Source: Chinchilla lanigera (taxonomy: Eukaryota; Chordata; Mammalia; Rodentia; Chinchillidae). From it: a stretch of DNA of 64,000 nucleotides. The stretch's first letter is position 1, and each line of letters starts with the position of its first letter. The stretch spans positions 5,223,640-5,287,639 of the forward strand of contig NW_004955418.1 in the NCBI RefSeq assembly GCF_000276665.1, read 5' to 3'. A program made the translations under genes and the position numbers. Positions 1 through 10,930 of this stretch are shown piece by piece. Under the pieces are notes generated by a model, which saw nothing but the letters and a program-made list of their open reading frames with translations, was not told the origin of the DNA and did no database searches.

Positions 1-372
1 TATTGTCCTCTTGTGTTTTCGCCTGTGAATTTTAAAAACATGTAGTTCTTTCTCTGTTCTGTTCTGCTCGTCCACTTTCTCTTGCCTCCTCATCTGAGCA
101 TTGTGGGTGAGCAGCAAGGCAGAGATTCTCTGCAGGACAGGACCAGCAAAGGTTATTTGTGCCATTTCGGTTGTGTTTTATTTCAGTGGATTGTAATTAG
201 TTTCAGCCAGTCATTTTCAGTTGAACCATCCCAAGTGAAAGGCTAATCTCCAAGATGGGTAGTTCTCTTAGAATTTTTTACAAACACTCATATTCAGGTA
301 TATACAATTAATTGGCATGGTATGAGTGCTATATAGACTGTCAAAAATATATATGCTTTCACTGTGGACTTT
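1..372. other. Single-copy-looking sequence, no gene seen
   Basis: No open frame of note, no recognised repeat and no RNA gene. The sequence becomes AT-rich towards the right, where the first old repeat begins. Confidence 0.4.
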
Positions 373-592
373 AGAATTTATTTTTAAGACTTTTTCATTA
401 TGGAAATGTTCAAATACATACTAAAAGAGAGAGCATCATGTAATAAACTCACGTACCCATCACACAACTTCAACAGTGTATGGGAAACTTGGTTTCAAAT
501 ACAACCCCAAATTTGTAGTTCTCAGTCTCAATGGATTATTTTTTAAGCAAATCTTAGATATTGTATTATTATATCTCAAAATACTACTGTAG
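373..592. mobile_element. Old L1-like 3' region, degraded
   Basis: The run around 'gtacccatcacacaacttca' (455-474), followed by 'ttaagcaaatcttagat' near 543, resembles a widespread ancient mammalian L1 3' segment. It is diverged and lacks both ends, and I did not fix its orientation. The younger L1 begins immediately to the right, so that insertion may have split this older copy. Confidence 0.35.
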
Positions 593-595
593 ACC

Positions 596-1860
596 CAATC
601 TAAAAATGGGCATCTGAGATGAATACACACTTTTCAGATGAAGAAACACTAATGGTAAATAAACATGAAAAAATGTTCAACATCTTTGGTCATTCAAGAA
701 ATGCAAATTAAAACAACACTGAGATTTCATCTCACCCCACAAGGAATGGCTGTCATCAAGAAATCCACCAATAACAAATGCTGGTAGGGCTGTGGGGAGA
801 AAGGAACCCTTCTCCACTGCTGGTGGGAGTGTAGATTGGTGAAACCACTGTGGAAATCAATGTGAAAATTCTTCACAAAACTAGAATTAGAAGTCCCACT
901 TAATCCAGCTATTCCCCTTCTGGGTATTTTCCCTGAAGAATTAAAAACATCACACCACAGTGATATATGTGCACCTATGTTTATAGCAGCACAATTTGTC
1001 ATACCTAAATCTTGGAAACAACTCAAATGCCCATCAACTGAGGAATGGATAAAAAAAGATGTGGTATTTTTATACAATGGAGTTTTACTCAGATATAAAA
1101 AAAGATAAACTTGAGGCTTTTGTAGGTAAATGGATGCAAATAGAGATCATACGCATAAGTGAAATAAATCAGACCCACATGTATATATATCGTATTGTTT
1201 CCCTAGTGTAAGAACCTGAAAGAGTAAATAAAACTCAAAACGTACAGAAGATACTATGAAAGGGAAAGAAATTGCTCATAGAAAGGAACAAGTGGGATGA
1301 GGGAAAGGAAAAAAAGAAAGGAAGAAGGAAGGGAAAATAGAGAGAGAGAAAGAGAGAGAGATGATAGATAGATGATGGCTGGGATAACTGTACTGCTGAA
1401 GTCTAGTGGTTTATTGAAAGGAACAGTTAATACCTAATTTTTTTTTCTTTCTTTTTGACCAGTTTTGCATGCTTATATCTGGTAATCTGAACAACTAATT
1501 TGAAGACAGTAATATGTAATATAACAACCATTGGTGAATTCCCACCATCTTGTCTAGTGAAACTGTATCATTTCTAACTTTTTTTGTTTTTATTTTTTAT
1601 TCTCTTTAATGGTTTGAACAATCCTGCGTTCTTATACGTGGTAATCTGAGCAACTTCGTTAAAGACAACAATATGTAATATAACAGTCAATATTACTATC
1701 ATTTTGTTCTGAAACACTATATCATTTTTATTGTTTTTGTTTTGTTTCATTTTTGTATATGTTGTTGATATTTTGCTTCTGTTCTTTTTTATTACTCTCT
1801 TTAAAATAAAAATACTACATGTATTTAATTTTAGAAAAAGTGCTCTGCCATTATTGTACA
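596..1860 (+). mobile_element. LINE-1, 5'-truncated: ORF2 end plus 3'UTR
   Basis: This is the last part of an L1 in sense orientation. About 600-1080 matches, in the same order, the C-terminal ORF2 DNA that reappears on the minus strand at 61400-61900, including the 'aacaaatgctgg' and 'ccactgtggaaatc' stretches. The reading frame is dead: the codon after the conserved Cys-Trp pair is TAG at 785-787. A 3'UTR follows, with a purine tract (1306-1373), then two copies of a module whose cores are at 1511 and 1670 (159 bp apart), and an AT-rich tail near 1800-1860. No target duplication is obvious. It is one of several L1 copies in the window that share this distinctive 3'UTR. Confidence 0.85.
1306..1373 (+). 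repeat. Purine (GGAA/GAGA/GATA) tract in L1 3'UTR
   Basis: Nearly pure A/G, with GGAAG and AGAG units ending in a few GATA units. The position within the L1 3'UTR matches the pyrimidine-rich run seen in reverse in the L1 at about 23190-23240, so it is part of the element, with some microsatellite growth. Confidence 0.75.
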
Positions 1861-2364
1861 AAGTAATAATAATTTAAAGGCAATTTTAATGAAAGGCAAT
1901 TAAAATTTTCCTCTTAAATAATTGTGATTTATTTTACTTCAGTGTATGATGTTTCTTCTTGATCTTTCACTTTGATCTCTAACCCCCTGTCTACAATATT
2001 GAGATATACAAAGGCAGAGGCATAGCTTGAGGTCCAAGAAATCTCCCTCAAATTATAAATAGTTTACAGAATCATGCTCATAATTTGAAGCTTAACATTT
2101 AAAAATACTTTATTGTAAAATAAAAGGCACAGCCAAGAAACAAAATGAGTGTGTAGTTCAATGAAATATTTTAAGATGAACAGCTTCTAACCACCGATCA
2201 CCTCTCTTGCCTCCCAGATGTACTCAATCAAAGGCACTCCCTACCCCAAATCAACCACCAACCTGAGCTTTGTAATAGTCCCCTACCTGCTTGGTTGTAG
2301 AGTTTTATCACTTGAGAGTGAAACTCAGATCCTATGGTTTATTGTTTCGGGGGGAGTCGGTCAT
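1861..2364. other. AT-rich sequence, no gene seen
   Basis: AT-rich DNA between the L1 tail and a B1 element. No recognised repeat and no coding signal. Confidence 0.35.
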
Positions 2365-2515
2365 TCTGAGCCAGGGTTTCACTATGCAGTTCAGGCTACC
2401 ATGAACTCCCCTTGAACTCACCAGCCCAGGCTGCTCTCCAACTCGAAATGATCCTCCTGCCTCAGCCTTCGGAGTGGTGGGCTTATAGGATTGATCCTAT
2501 TGTTTAGCATGCCAC
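2365..2515 (-). mobile_element. B1 SINE (7SL-derived), old
   Basis: Read on the minus strand, this gives the B1 order: a diverged head, then the 'gaggcaggaggatcat'-type core (complement at about 2449-2468), then two related right-hand segments (about 2367-2402 and 2403-2440). That duplicated right part is a feature of rodent B1. Sequence divergence is high, the poly-A tail is not clear and no target duplication was found. The 7SL origin and rodent restriction are established for the family; the assignment of this copy is by eye. Confidence 0.6.
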
Positions 2516-2525
2516 ATCCTTTAAG

Positions 2526-4060
2526 GCAGACCCCATGTTTATATCACTGAATGCTCATTATCGTCCCATATATGAAAGTAATTAGGTTTCATTGCTTTAA
2601 ACATTCTCTCCTTTAATGTACCATTACTAAAGCTAAAATAGATTCAACTAAACCCACACAAAGATTAAAATCAAACACTCTTTTCCTGATATAAGCAGAT
2701 AAATTAGCCCAAAATTCTTTGCTCTAGACTGGGGTAGGAGGCACAACACACACTTTTAGAATCTTAGCCAACACTGAGGAGGCCAACAGTAAGCATTGTA
2801 TTATATTTTGAATAACTTCTGGTGGCAAAGTTTCCTCTTAGTTGTCATGACAATAGCCACATACTTTACAGTGTGGAAGCAATTAGAGAGTTCCTGGGAG
2901 ATTAAAAGAGAAAAAGCAGAAATGAAAACTTGCAGCCAAAGGTGTTGATTTAGGATAATTAAGGTGAAACAAAGACTAATACATTTTGATTAGTTCTAGG
3001 TATAACATTTGTTGAAAATCCTTGCACTTATAATTTTATTGATTAAGGAAAGAATATAGCACAAAATGATACTCTTATGACTGAAGAAAATATGAAAAGA
3101 GCATGCACTCAAATACACTTTGTATTTACTTTGTATTTTTTATCTTTACTTTGGATGTCAAAAATACTTTGTATTCTCTGCCTTTCACCAGATGTATTCT
3201 CTCTGGACGTCACAGGCAAAAATTCAGAACCAAAGCTTGTGCTGGGAAAGGTATCCATCTCAAAAACACTGTCAGCAAAAGCTTTCTTCCAGTAAGACAG
3301 CAAAATAATTGTAAGATATTTGTCTTTGTTTATGCTTTATAATCAGGGTTATGTTAGAAAGAAACTAGAAAACATCTCTAACATTGATATTCATGTTTGA
3401 TTATGTGGATAACAACAACCTGGCTGCTTGTGGCTTGATTGTTTTTCAATGTTTTGTATCTCAGTGAAAAGGATAGGTCCTAGAATTTAATTCTTTTGTC
3501 CTTTAAATTTTCTTCTTGCTATGAATCTAACCTATTAGAAACTTTCATATGACATTGAATTATACACTAGTTGTAATGTCACATTAATTTGAACAGTGAT
3601 TTTCTCTTTGAAATGACTTTATCAGACTTGAAAGAATAATACAGATATTAAAAGTTCTGAAGGTGCTAATAAAATGCAGCATTGTTTAACTTTGTTCACA
3701 TTTATTGCCAAAGAGTATTAGGCAGGAAAACAATTCTATACTACTATCACTCCTTTGTATTAACTAGTTTTTATAGTAAGCTATATTTTCCCATCAATAT
3801 TATATATAGCAATGAAAGTCCAGCTGAATAAACACATGTCCTGTGAAATTTTGACATATTTGTTAAATCGTGCTCTAAATTTAATTATAAACCATATCAC
3901 TCTTTCTTAAAAACATAATAGAGTATTTTATTTCAGCACAATGTGTCTAAAAGTGTACCTTGGGTACATGTTTCATATATTCTCTGGCCTATAGGTCTGG
4001 CTTTTAATCTGTATATGTGATAATTAACTTTATAAGGTCTTATAAAATAGGTAAATGACG
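2526..4060. other. Unique-looking AT-rich stretch
   Basis: Several overlapping small frames lie in 3077-3342 on both strands, with no family resemblance. They share a local duplication: 'tactttgtatt' occurs three times between 3126 and 3176. The part from about 2860 to 3010 has the mixed, non-repetitive texture of conserved noncoding DNA, but I cannot test this. No gene is supported. Confidence 0.35.
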
Positions 4061-4061
4061 G

Positions 4062-4136
4062 GTCAGGGATGTAGCTCAGTGTGGTGCCTGCCTGGCAAGT
4101 GCGAGGTCCTGAGTTCGATTCCCGATACCAAAAAAT
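4062..4136 (+). mobile_element. ID-type SINE (tRNA-derived)
   Basis: A tRNA-like body of about 70 bp with Pol III box A 'tagctcagtg' (4072-4081) and box B 'gagttcgattcc' (about 4111-4122), ending in a short A run. Flanking 'gtaaatga' occurs at 4051-4058 and 4137-4144 and is a plausible but short target duplication. The body matches the other ID copies here, which share the 'cctgcctggcaagtgc' core. It is not a functional tRNA gene: the acceptor stem and 3' arm do not pair. Confidence 0.85.
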
Positions 4137-5577
4137 GTAAATGAATCTGATGACGGAAAAATAAAAGAGTGTGGAGGGGGGGAGAAAAGGGGAAAAAAAC
4201 ACTTGAAATGTGTTAGGTACATGAACCAATTCCCTACAGTGAATGTTATCACCATGTACTGCAAATATGTCCTAATAAAAGTCAAAATTGCAAATAAAAA
4301 TTAAACATACTTTACCACAGGAAAAAAATATAATGGTTGGAAGTTATTGTTTATCAATAAAAATCTTGATCTTACTTTAAGCTCTTGAACTCCCTAACAA
4401 AGACATGACCTTTGTGTCAGTTTCATATTCCAAATTCTTCTAAGAAGAACAAAAATGTCTTCAAAATCTAGTCGTTATTTCTTAGCTGTCAAAAATGCCT
4501 TTTCTCTCTGGTGGTAGAGAAATATTATATTGCACTGCTTTGTTTCAAAGTAATCTGTCAACAGTCTCAAATATCTGCAAGTCCTGATAGATCTTAAATG
4601 CTGATAAGTGACTCATTCTTACCTTCCAGTGTAAACTGAGTCTGTTTTTGTGTCATCCAGGAAGATCACGAAAGTTTTCTTAGCATCACTGACAGTAAAC
4701 ACTCAGAAGCATCACATCCAGTTCTTTTTCTTTCTCTCTTTGACAAAAGATGCAAATATCCCCTCCTAAAAAATAGATACTCTCTAGATTCAACTCTTTG
4801 TCAAACAGTTCTCCTCATCATGAAGGAATAACCTTTCTATCCACAGGATCTTTTTTAAAAATTTGTCTTTATTGTGAAAGAGGCACTGTCTCTGCCTGGA
4901 CTTTCCAAAAAGCATTGCTTTTGGGTGCTCCCTCCCTATTTTCATGGAATTTAAAGCATCCCTTTCCCACTGATAGACCAAACAGCCATCTGGACTACAT
5001 AGTAGAGAGCAGTTTATTAAAGAGAAGGTTTTAAAAGGGAACTACAAGAGCCCATTGTATTCTTTACATTGCAAGTGTAAAGACACCAAATGTCAATGAA
5101 TTAATTTTTGTATGATCCTGAGCATCTCTTTGTTGGATGAAACATAAGCTAAACAATTATTTATGAAGTTAAACTCCTCATACCTAGGAAGCCTAGAAAG
5201 GCTAGGACATGCTGGATAATTTATTTAATACATTTTCCATAATTACCGGGAATACCAATAGTTATGACATTTTGTCAGGATACCCTACTATAAGAAGAGC
5301 AGCTGTCTCCCTCATAGTCCCCTTTATGCCATTATCCTCTATCCAACAGTGGTTCCGAAAATTCACTTATATATTTATTCAGCCATCAAAAATATTGATG
5401 GAGGATTTTCTATTTGCCTTCTTAATGTTAGAGAATATTCAAGTAAGTTTAAGAAAAGGCCCTGGCTTTCCAGGTCCCCGTGCTGTTACAGAAACAATAA
5501 GATGTGGTCTAAGCCCCCACACTAGAAAGCCATTTGAGTAGAAAAGGAAAGGGAAGTATGCATTGATCATCTAAGTG
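4137..5577. other. Unique-looking stretch, no gene supported
   Basis: Just after the SINE, about 4260-4310 carries 'aataaaa'-rich sequence that could be the tail of an unrecognised retroelement. A 110-codon plus-strand frame at 5209-5541 has no recognisable domain, and neither splice sites nor codon bias support it. The rest shows nothing distinctive. Confidence 0.35.
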
Positions 5578-5720
5578 CGTTCACATGTGAGCGCTTATGA
5601 TTCTTGGAGCAGTTCTCCCCTGGGAATATCATTCTCATTTTTTTCATGCACAAAAAGAAGGAACATGCTTAAGGTCATGGGATTTTAAAGTGCATCTGAG
5701 CCTGAAGGTCATGGTCTAAG
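5578..5720 (-). mobile_element. MIR-like SINE remnant
   Basis: Read in reverse, the 'cattctcattttttt...aaggtcatgg' order resembles the MIR core (Tyr/Gly codon-rich anchor, 'ccaaggtca' arm). It is very diverged and the call is weak. Confidence 0.3.
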
Positions 5721-5757
5721 AGGAACATAGTCTTAAACTTTCAGGAAAGGAAAAGGT

Positions 5758-6004
5758 CGCGTCATGCTGAAATGGTCAGGGACACCAAGGCTGGGAAGAA
5801 AAGTGAGCTTGAAGAGAAAGTGTTCTCGGGGTAAAGGGAAGAACTTCGTTGCGAATTAGCAAGGAGACATGCAGATTAATGGTGGAAGATGAAGCGAGAA
5901 CCAGCACCTGGGGAACTGAGGGGTGCGACAGTGTCGTGATGACTGCGGAGGCTGCGCTTTATCTGTAACCCGCGGCACGGCTGGGCCCTCTCATGGAGGG
6001 CATC
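5758..6004. other. CpG cluster in CpG-poor surroundings
   Basis: I count 14 CpG dinucleotides between 5758 and 6004 (5758, 5760, 5827, 5847, 5852, 5895, 5926, 5935, 5946, 5955, 5971, 5973, 5978, 6004), against very few in the neighbouring kilobase. It is too short for a standard CpG island and I see no TATA box or transcript start. It could be a small regulatory element or a CpG-rich repeat remnant that I do not recognise. Confidence 0.5.
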
Positions 6005-6611
6005 GGCAATCAATAAATTTTCCAGTGAGTGCAAAATGTTTGACAGAGGAAAGAGATGTAAGTTATTTCTTCATTCTCAATGAACACTATAATCCTGGTT
6101 TCTCCATTGACCTGAGAAGCTGCCAACCATGTGATCTGCGGTGAACATGTTCATTCCTCCCTGTGCCACATTCGGAGTTCTTTCAGAACTCTCAGGTGAG
6201 GTGTCTTGGAAAAGTGCTTCTGTATCTAGCAAGAGAAGGACAGCAGGGCAAGAAAGCGGGGAGACATGGAGGGTTCAAACTCATTCCCCCCTCACCCTAG
6301 TAAGCTCAACATTTTGTGTATTCTGTTTTATTGTACGACAAAGCAAATGCCTGTTCTGGGGCAGGGAATGGGGGAGAGAAGAAAGGTTGTTGTCATTGCT
6401 ATTTCATAAATATGCCACACAAATTCATTCTTAATAAAAGTTCCAGAAAACCCTGATGGGAGAGGATGGAGGGGATTAACTAGCTTGGAAGGGAATGGCA
6501 TCATTGATGCTATTTTGCAGCACATTTTTAAAGGCTGAGGTAAGAATTAGTTCAGTGTTTAAGATACGCCTGAGTGCCCAAGCCCCACACCCACCATTTT
6601 CTGGTTCTCCT
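6005..6611. other. No gene seen
   Basis: Short open frames only (longest 97 codons at 6141-6434), none resembling a known protein. No repeat recognised. Confidence 0.35.
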
Positions 6612-6735
6612 TGTTCGTTGTACATTAGAATCACCTGGAGAATTTTGAAAAAATATAGCCATGTCTAGACTCTACTCCCTCATGCAAAGAAAATTGGAAT
6701 TAACTGATCTGGGGCATTTGCCCCCCTAATTGATT
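6612..6735 (+). mobile_element. MER5-like DNA transposon fragment (hAT)
   Basis: 'cattagaatcacctggagaa' (6624-6643) is close to the MER5A left-hand segment, a non-autonomous hAT-Charlie element. The right half decays after about 6735 and the terminal inverted repeat is not visible at that end. Confidence 0.5.
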
Positions 6736-7815
6736 ACAGAGGAGAACACACATGGAATTTGGTCTACAGTTAGACAAATGGATCCAGTTTTTAAAGCTAA
6801 AATGCCACAAAAGTACAGATGTACGTATTTTGACCTTCAAGCAGTGAGTTGAGCATCTTCTGGATTACAGGAAACTCGGAGGCTTAACAGAAATAGGAAT
6901 GTTTACTAAAACTATCTTTAAAATATACTTTGAACTATATTTTTGGAGGAACAGTTTGACAGGAGCTTCAATATTGAATTAGGTTTTCTTTCTTTGTAAG
7001 CTGTGTTGAAACACTGCGTTGATAATGCACAGCAATGAACTCTGGAAGGGCTATGCACCATGAGATTCCCCCTTTGAGAATTCTCTCATGGATATGACCT
7101 GCAAGCCTGTTGTAGAAGAACAGGATTATATAAAAGACCATCCAGAGGGCTGTTCTTGGTCCTGTTATTAAGTATGGAGCAGGTAGGAGAGGGAGCACAC
7201 AAGGAATTCTGACAGCACAGAATGTCTAAAGGCAAAATCTGGTCTTGTGTAGTGTTTCTGAATAAAAATCCTCTGCATGGAAAAACACCAGGAAATACCA
7301 AGGAGTCAAACCCAGAGGAGAAACAAGTTAGGCAAATAGAACCAAGGATTTAAGACATGCTTAATTTTCCCTCTCTCCATTAAACTGCTTCAGAAACACA
7401 GGTAAGAGAGAGATCAGGAATTTTATTGATATGAAAAGTGTGATTTTGGTAAACATGTAAGCAATTAAACATGCAAGATATAATTTTATTGTTGTTATTC
7501 ATTTCCGGCATTCTTTCTAGGAGAAATGATGACACACTAAAATTTAACTTCTGGAACCAGGTTTTGGAAGCTAAAATTTAAATTCTTATTGGTTATTGAC
7601 AAGAAGCAAACAAAATCTTAACAAAGCAGTGAAAACTCACATCTCTAACTAGTATTAGGCCCCAAAAATATTGTTATTATTTTCATTCTCTAATTTCAGG
7701 AAGAATATGAAAACTGAGTGAATAAATTCTATTTGTCAATTCAGCTTGGTAGAAAGATTTTAGCATTTGGAAATGTAGGCACACAAATCAAACATCAGAG
7801 AGTCTCAATTCCCCT
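6736..7815. other. Unique-looking stretch, no gene seen
   Basis: Small unrelated frames only. No recognised repeat until the TA run at its right edge. Confidence 0.35.
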
Positions 7816-7832
7816 TATATATATATATATAT
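7816..7832. repeat. (TA)n microsatellite
   Basis: Eight and a half uninterrupted TA units. Confidence 0.9.
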
Positions 7833-7867
7833 GTAGAATGACTACTGAAAATTTACCCAGACTCTGC

Positions 7868-8030
7868 AAAAAGTTTTGTTACATATATTATCTCATTTAA
7901 TATGATGCTTTCATGGCTTTGGTCCCCATTTCACAGAAGAAGAACCTGGGAAGTTATTTAACCAAATTCTCTCACACAGCATAGGCTGATGCGGTACTGG
8001 ACCCTGGGCAGTATGATTGTAGATTCAGGA
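7868..8030 (-). mobile_element. MIR SINE
   Basis: In reverse orientation: 'attatctcatttaat' (7887-7901), then 'ccccatttcacag' (7924-7936), the 'gaacctggga' block and the box-B-side arm near 7975-8020. This is the MIR landmark order for a minus-strand copy. Both ends are missing. Confidence 0.7.
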
Positions 8031-8461
8031 AGAAGCACAGATTGATATGTGAACACTTCCCAAGAGCATTCAATGTGCACCAGTAAAAATACACTCCATG
8101 GTCCCTCTAGAGCCTGTTCAGAGGATAGGAAAAGCAGGTGTTGGAGCTCCACCATGGTTCACCAGGCTTCACACTCTTGGGCCTGGTCATTCCTCACAAG
8201 AAGTATCAAACATCCAACTCCTGTCTTCCCTGCAAAGAGTAGCTTCACAGTGACCCAAAGGACAGTCATAGTTGCAGACAGTGATAGGACCTGAGGCTGC
8301 TCCTCTCTACCAATAACTTTATACAGGCAAAGACATTACAGAACCAAGATGCCAGCAGGTGCTGGGTGGGTAGTCAGCCAGGGTAAGTGGTGCTGGAGGT
8401 GACACTCTGCTCCATGGGTATCTCCACACATTTTTCTCTATGTTCTTAAATCTCACTAGTC
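8031..8461. other. No gene seen
   Basis: An 81-codon frame at 8049-8294 has no family resemblance. A 'ccagcaggtgct' string at 8352-8363 loosely resembles a CTCF core but departs at a key position. Confidence 0.3.
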
Positions 8462-8868
8462 ATCTCCTTTGGCTTAGATGTGTAATTTTCCCTCAATGTC
8501 TGATATATTCAGAGATGGGTCTTTTGGAAGACATTTGTCTCATGGCTCAGTCCTCTGATGAGTCCATAGCTGAACATGCTATCAGAGATCATGGGAAAAT
8601 GGTAGGTCACTGGGGATATGACCCTGAGGAGTATATTCTTGTCCCCGGATCCTTCTGCTCTCTTTGGGCTCTCTTCTACTCTCTTTCTGTGCTTCCTGGC
8701 TGCCACAGGTTGAGCAGCTTTCTTCCGCCACACCTTCCCAACATGCAGCTCCTGCCTTGGATCCATCTAACCATGGACCTCTGCACCATTAGCCAAGATG
8801 AATCCTTTTTTAATTTAAATTGTGTACGTCAGTTACTCTGTCCCAGCAGGGAAAAAGTGACTAATATA
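8462..8868 (+). mobile_element. MaLR-type solo LTR
   Basis: Sense-strand landmarks of the mammalian apparent LTR retrotransposon (MST/MLT1-like) LTR appear in order: 5' 'tttggcttagatgtg' (8469-8483), the 'gatatgaccctgaggag' block near 8615, a pyrimidine-rich middle ('tctttctgtgcttcctggct'), 'ggttgagcagctttc' (8708-8722), and an end near 'gactaata'. Length is about 405 bp, right for the family. A 165-codon frame over 8440-8937 runs straight through the LTR and is chance. No internal retroviral sequence is attached. Confidence 0.7.
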
Positions 8869-8911
8869 TCAATATTCACACTGAAAGAATGTTTCCAGAG
8901 AGATGACAATG

Positions 8912-9235
8912 ATTATGCCCTGCTTAATGCTTACTAAGTATGGGCGCTGTCCCAGGCACTTCTTTCACCCTTTGAGGCAGGCATAGGCTCACCAGCTCAT
9001 TCCCACCTACACAGGGTTTTCCTTGACATAGCACTGTAAGTCCTACATCCCAGGTAAACTGGGGTGATTGGTCATCTTGGGTAGGTACAATTACAGAGGA
9101 AGGTTAACAGAAGCCCAAAGAAGTTTAGGCAACTTTCTCAAGAACACAGTGTTATCATGCGCTGGGCCAGTATCTGAAACAAGGTGATCTGGCTCCAGAG
9201 CCTCTCTTCTTCACCAGTAGCATAGGAAGGGCTCT
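8912..9235 (-). mobile_element. MIR SINE, interrupted or stretched
   Basis: The left part (about 8915-8975) reads in reverse as the MIR 3' region ('gcttactaagta', 'tcccaggcac'). The right part (9095-9230) carries the 'gaggaaggtta...aagtttaggcaact' core and the 5' arm 'ctggctccagagcc'. About 100 bp between them does not fit MIR, so this is either two fragments or one copy with an insertion. Confidence 0.5.
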
Positions 9236-9349
9236 TTCTTGAGAGCAGGAAAACCTTAATGATGGATTAATAACAATGGTGATAATATCATCTCAGACAC
9301 TTCAGCTGGGAAATTAGAAAAGGGAAGGCATCATTGGAAACTGCCAAGA

Positions 9350-9548
9350 AGGCCCTTTGTTGACATCATTTCATTGAACCTTTACAACAACCTTGCATAT
9401 TAGGTGTTAGTATTTGTTATTCCCATTCTACGGATGAACCAACAGAGGCTCAGGAATGTTAGAAATCTTGTTTAAGACCTAGAGATGGATTTAGAATCTG
9501 ACTTTTCCTGTCTCTGAAAGCACTGATTACATCAGTACATCTGGCTAC
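9350..9548 (-). mobile_element. MIR SINE
   Basis: A clear minus-strand MIR: 'tcatttcattgaacctttac' (9366-9385), 'attcccattctacggatgaa' (9419-9438), 'cagaggctcagg', then the tRNA-derived arm 'ggatttagaatctgac'. It adjoins the copy at 8912-9235, so two separate insertions lie close together. Confidence 0.75.
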
Positions 9549-10024
9549 CTCTACCAATAACTTACAGGGTAAGGCACTTTACAGTTTACAAAGCCTCAAC
9601 TCCTTTCATCCGCAGGCAGCTACTGGGGCTGGCACATCAGTGCTAACATCCTCAATTACACTGGAAGACACGGAAGACCTGACGGGATGTGTGTTTTCCG
9701 ATGTCACTGAGAAACCATGGGGCTGAACTAGAAGTCGGAGTTTCTGACAAATTTATGTTATTCTTTCTCCTTAACCTTATTAAAATGTATTTCATAAGTT
9801 TTCCATGAACCTCCATGAGAAAAGGAAATAAGTAATGCATGGAGTAAGCAAAGATGCACTCCACTCTAGGAATGAAAGAATGACAGAATGAGTAGGCTGG
9901 GAAGCAATTAAGCATAAGAACTATACAGGCAAATAGGGGCCACAAGGGAACAGGTCTAGGCCTTCTGACATTTCAGCAGATACCTGAGCAAACAGTACGT
10001 ACTGTGTAAAAATCTCTTCTGCCT
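9549..10024. other. No gene seen
   Basis: The first 100 bp ('gcactttacagtttacaaag') may be one more minus-strand MIR edge. The remainder shows nothing recognisable. Confidence 0.3.
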
Positions 10025-10145
10025 CAAACTCATTCATTCACTCACAAATGCTTAATGAATATTTAATGTGCCCCAAGGAAGGGGAGACATGCAAGAGTGA
10101 GCAGTATAGATAGAGAACAGCTACAGACTCTGAGCTCATGGCAGC
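10025..10145. mobile_element. Ancient LINE-type tail fragment
   Basis: 'aaactcattcattcactcac' (10025-10044) and 'cagactctgagctcatggca' (10124-10143) bracket a segment built like a common old mammalian repeat (attcattcaacaaa... catggagctta). The same pattern recurs at about 17215, 23745, 29255, 36445, 37315 and 50485. I am confident of the shared pattern, not of the subfamily name (old L1 or L2 class). Confidence 0.5.
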
Positions 10146-10489
10146 GTGGGGACTCACTGCCCCTGCTTATCATTCATACCAATCCTAGCTCTTCCCTCAC
10201 TAACTGAGGTGGGGACAGCTAGTTTATCCAGGCTTTGTCAATTCATGGGATAAATGCTTCATGAAGGTAAGCTGCAAAGGTGATGTCACCTTTTTTGACT
10301 GACAAAATTTCTGAACACTTAACAATCCGGTCTCCGGGCTCAGCACATCCCTGAAACCATCTGCCACCCACTTTCCTTCCCCTCATATGGTTCACAGCAG
10401 GAATTATTCCTTACACGTTATAAAGCATTTCAGGGAACTGTGAACAAAATTAGGAAGGTATCATCAAAGTTGAGAAACTGCATACTGTG

Positions 10490-10930
10490 GTTGGGTTTTA
10501 GCCCAGAGTGACAGGACAGAGGACAGGGGAATCCAAAGCCCCTTTACAGGGAGGTCTAAAGGGAAAATTCTCTGGATCAATTAAGTTTAGTAGCATTTAT
10601 TGGAGCAATGCAAAACAAAATTGGTTTGAGAATCTGTCATCTCTCAGAACCAGATGACAGTCTGAGACATTCCACCAATAAGATCGGACAGCATTTATAG
10701 AAAAATGGAGGTGAAACGTGAAAAGTAACTTCATTGGCTCCAAGCTAGTCTATCACCCATTCAATTGGTTACAGCTTAGTTAGTTTATGGCTTACAGCTT
10801 CATTAATAGCTACAAAGCTTCTTGCAACCAACTAAAGCTCAGTTGCTGTGATTAAGCAACACTTTGGTTTGTTCTTTTGGGCCCACAGGTGCCCAATTCA
10901 AGTCAAGACTCCCCCGCACCCCTACACACA
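10490..10930. mobile_element. Putative ancient LTR-like repeat
   Basis: Features in order are 'attaagtttagtagcattta' (10580-10599), 'caattggttacagcttag' (10761-10778) and repeated 'ttgtgattaag'-type segments. These resemble the repeat at 48205-48860, which has 'agattaaatttagcagagtt' and 'gtgattggttgag' in the same order. That suggests two diverged copies of one LTR family. I cannot name it, and the ends are not defined by TG...CA with a target duplication. Confidence 0.35.

Noticed and set aside
727..1077. 116-codon minus-strand frame
   Set aside because: Antisense shadow of the plus-strand L1 ORF2 end; a similar antisense frame appears over the L1 at 61586-61795.
4062..4136. tRNA gene, from box A and box B (also at 12461, 22699, 36337 and 60536)
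   Set aside because: The 3' half does not fold into a cloverleaf, A-rich tails and target duplications are present, and the same body occurs many times. These are ID SINEs.
8440..8937. 165-codon plus-strand open frame, the longest outside L1 ORF2
   Set aside because: It runs through a MaLR LTR from end to end; composition and landmarks are those of the LTR, with no protein family.
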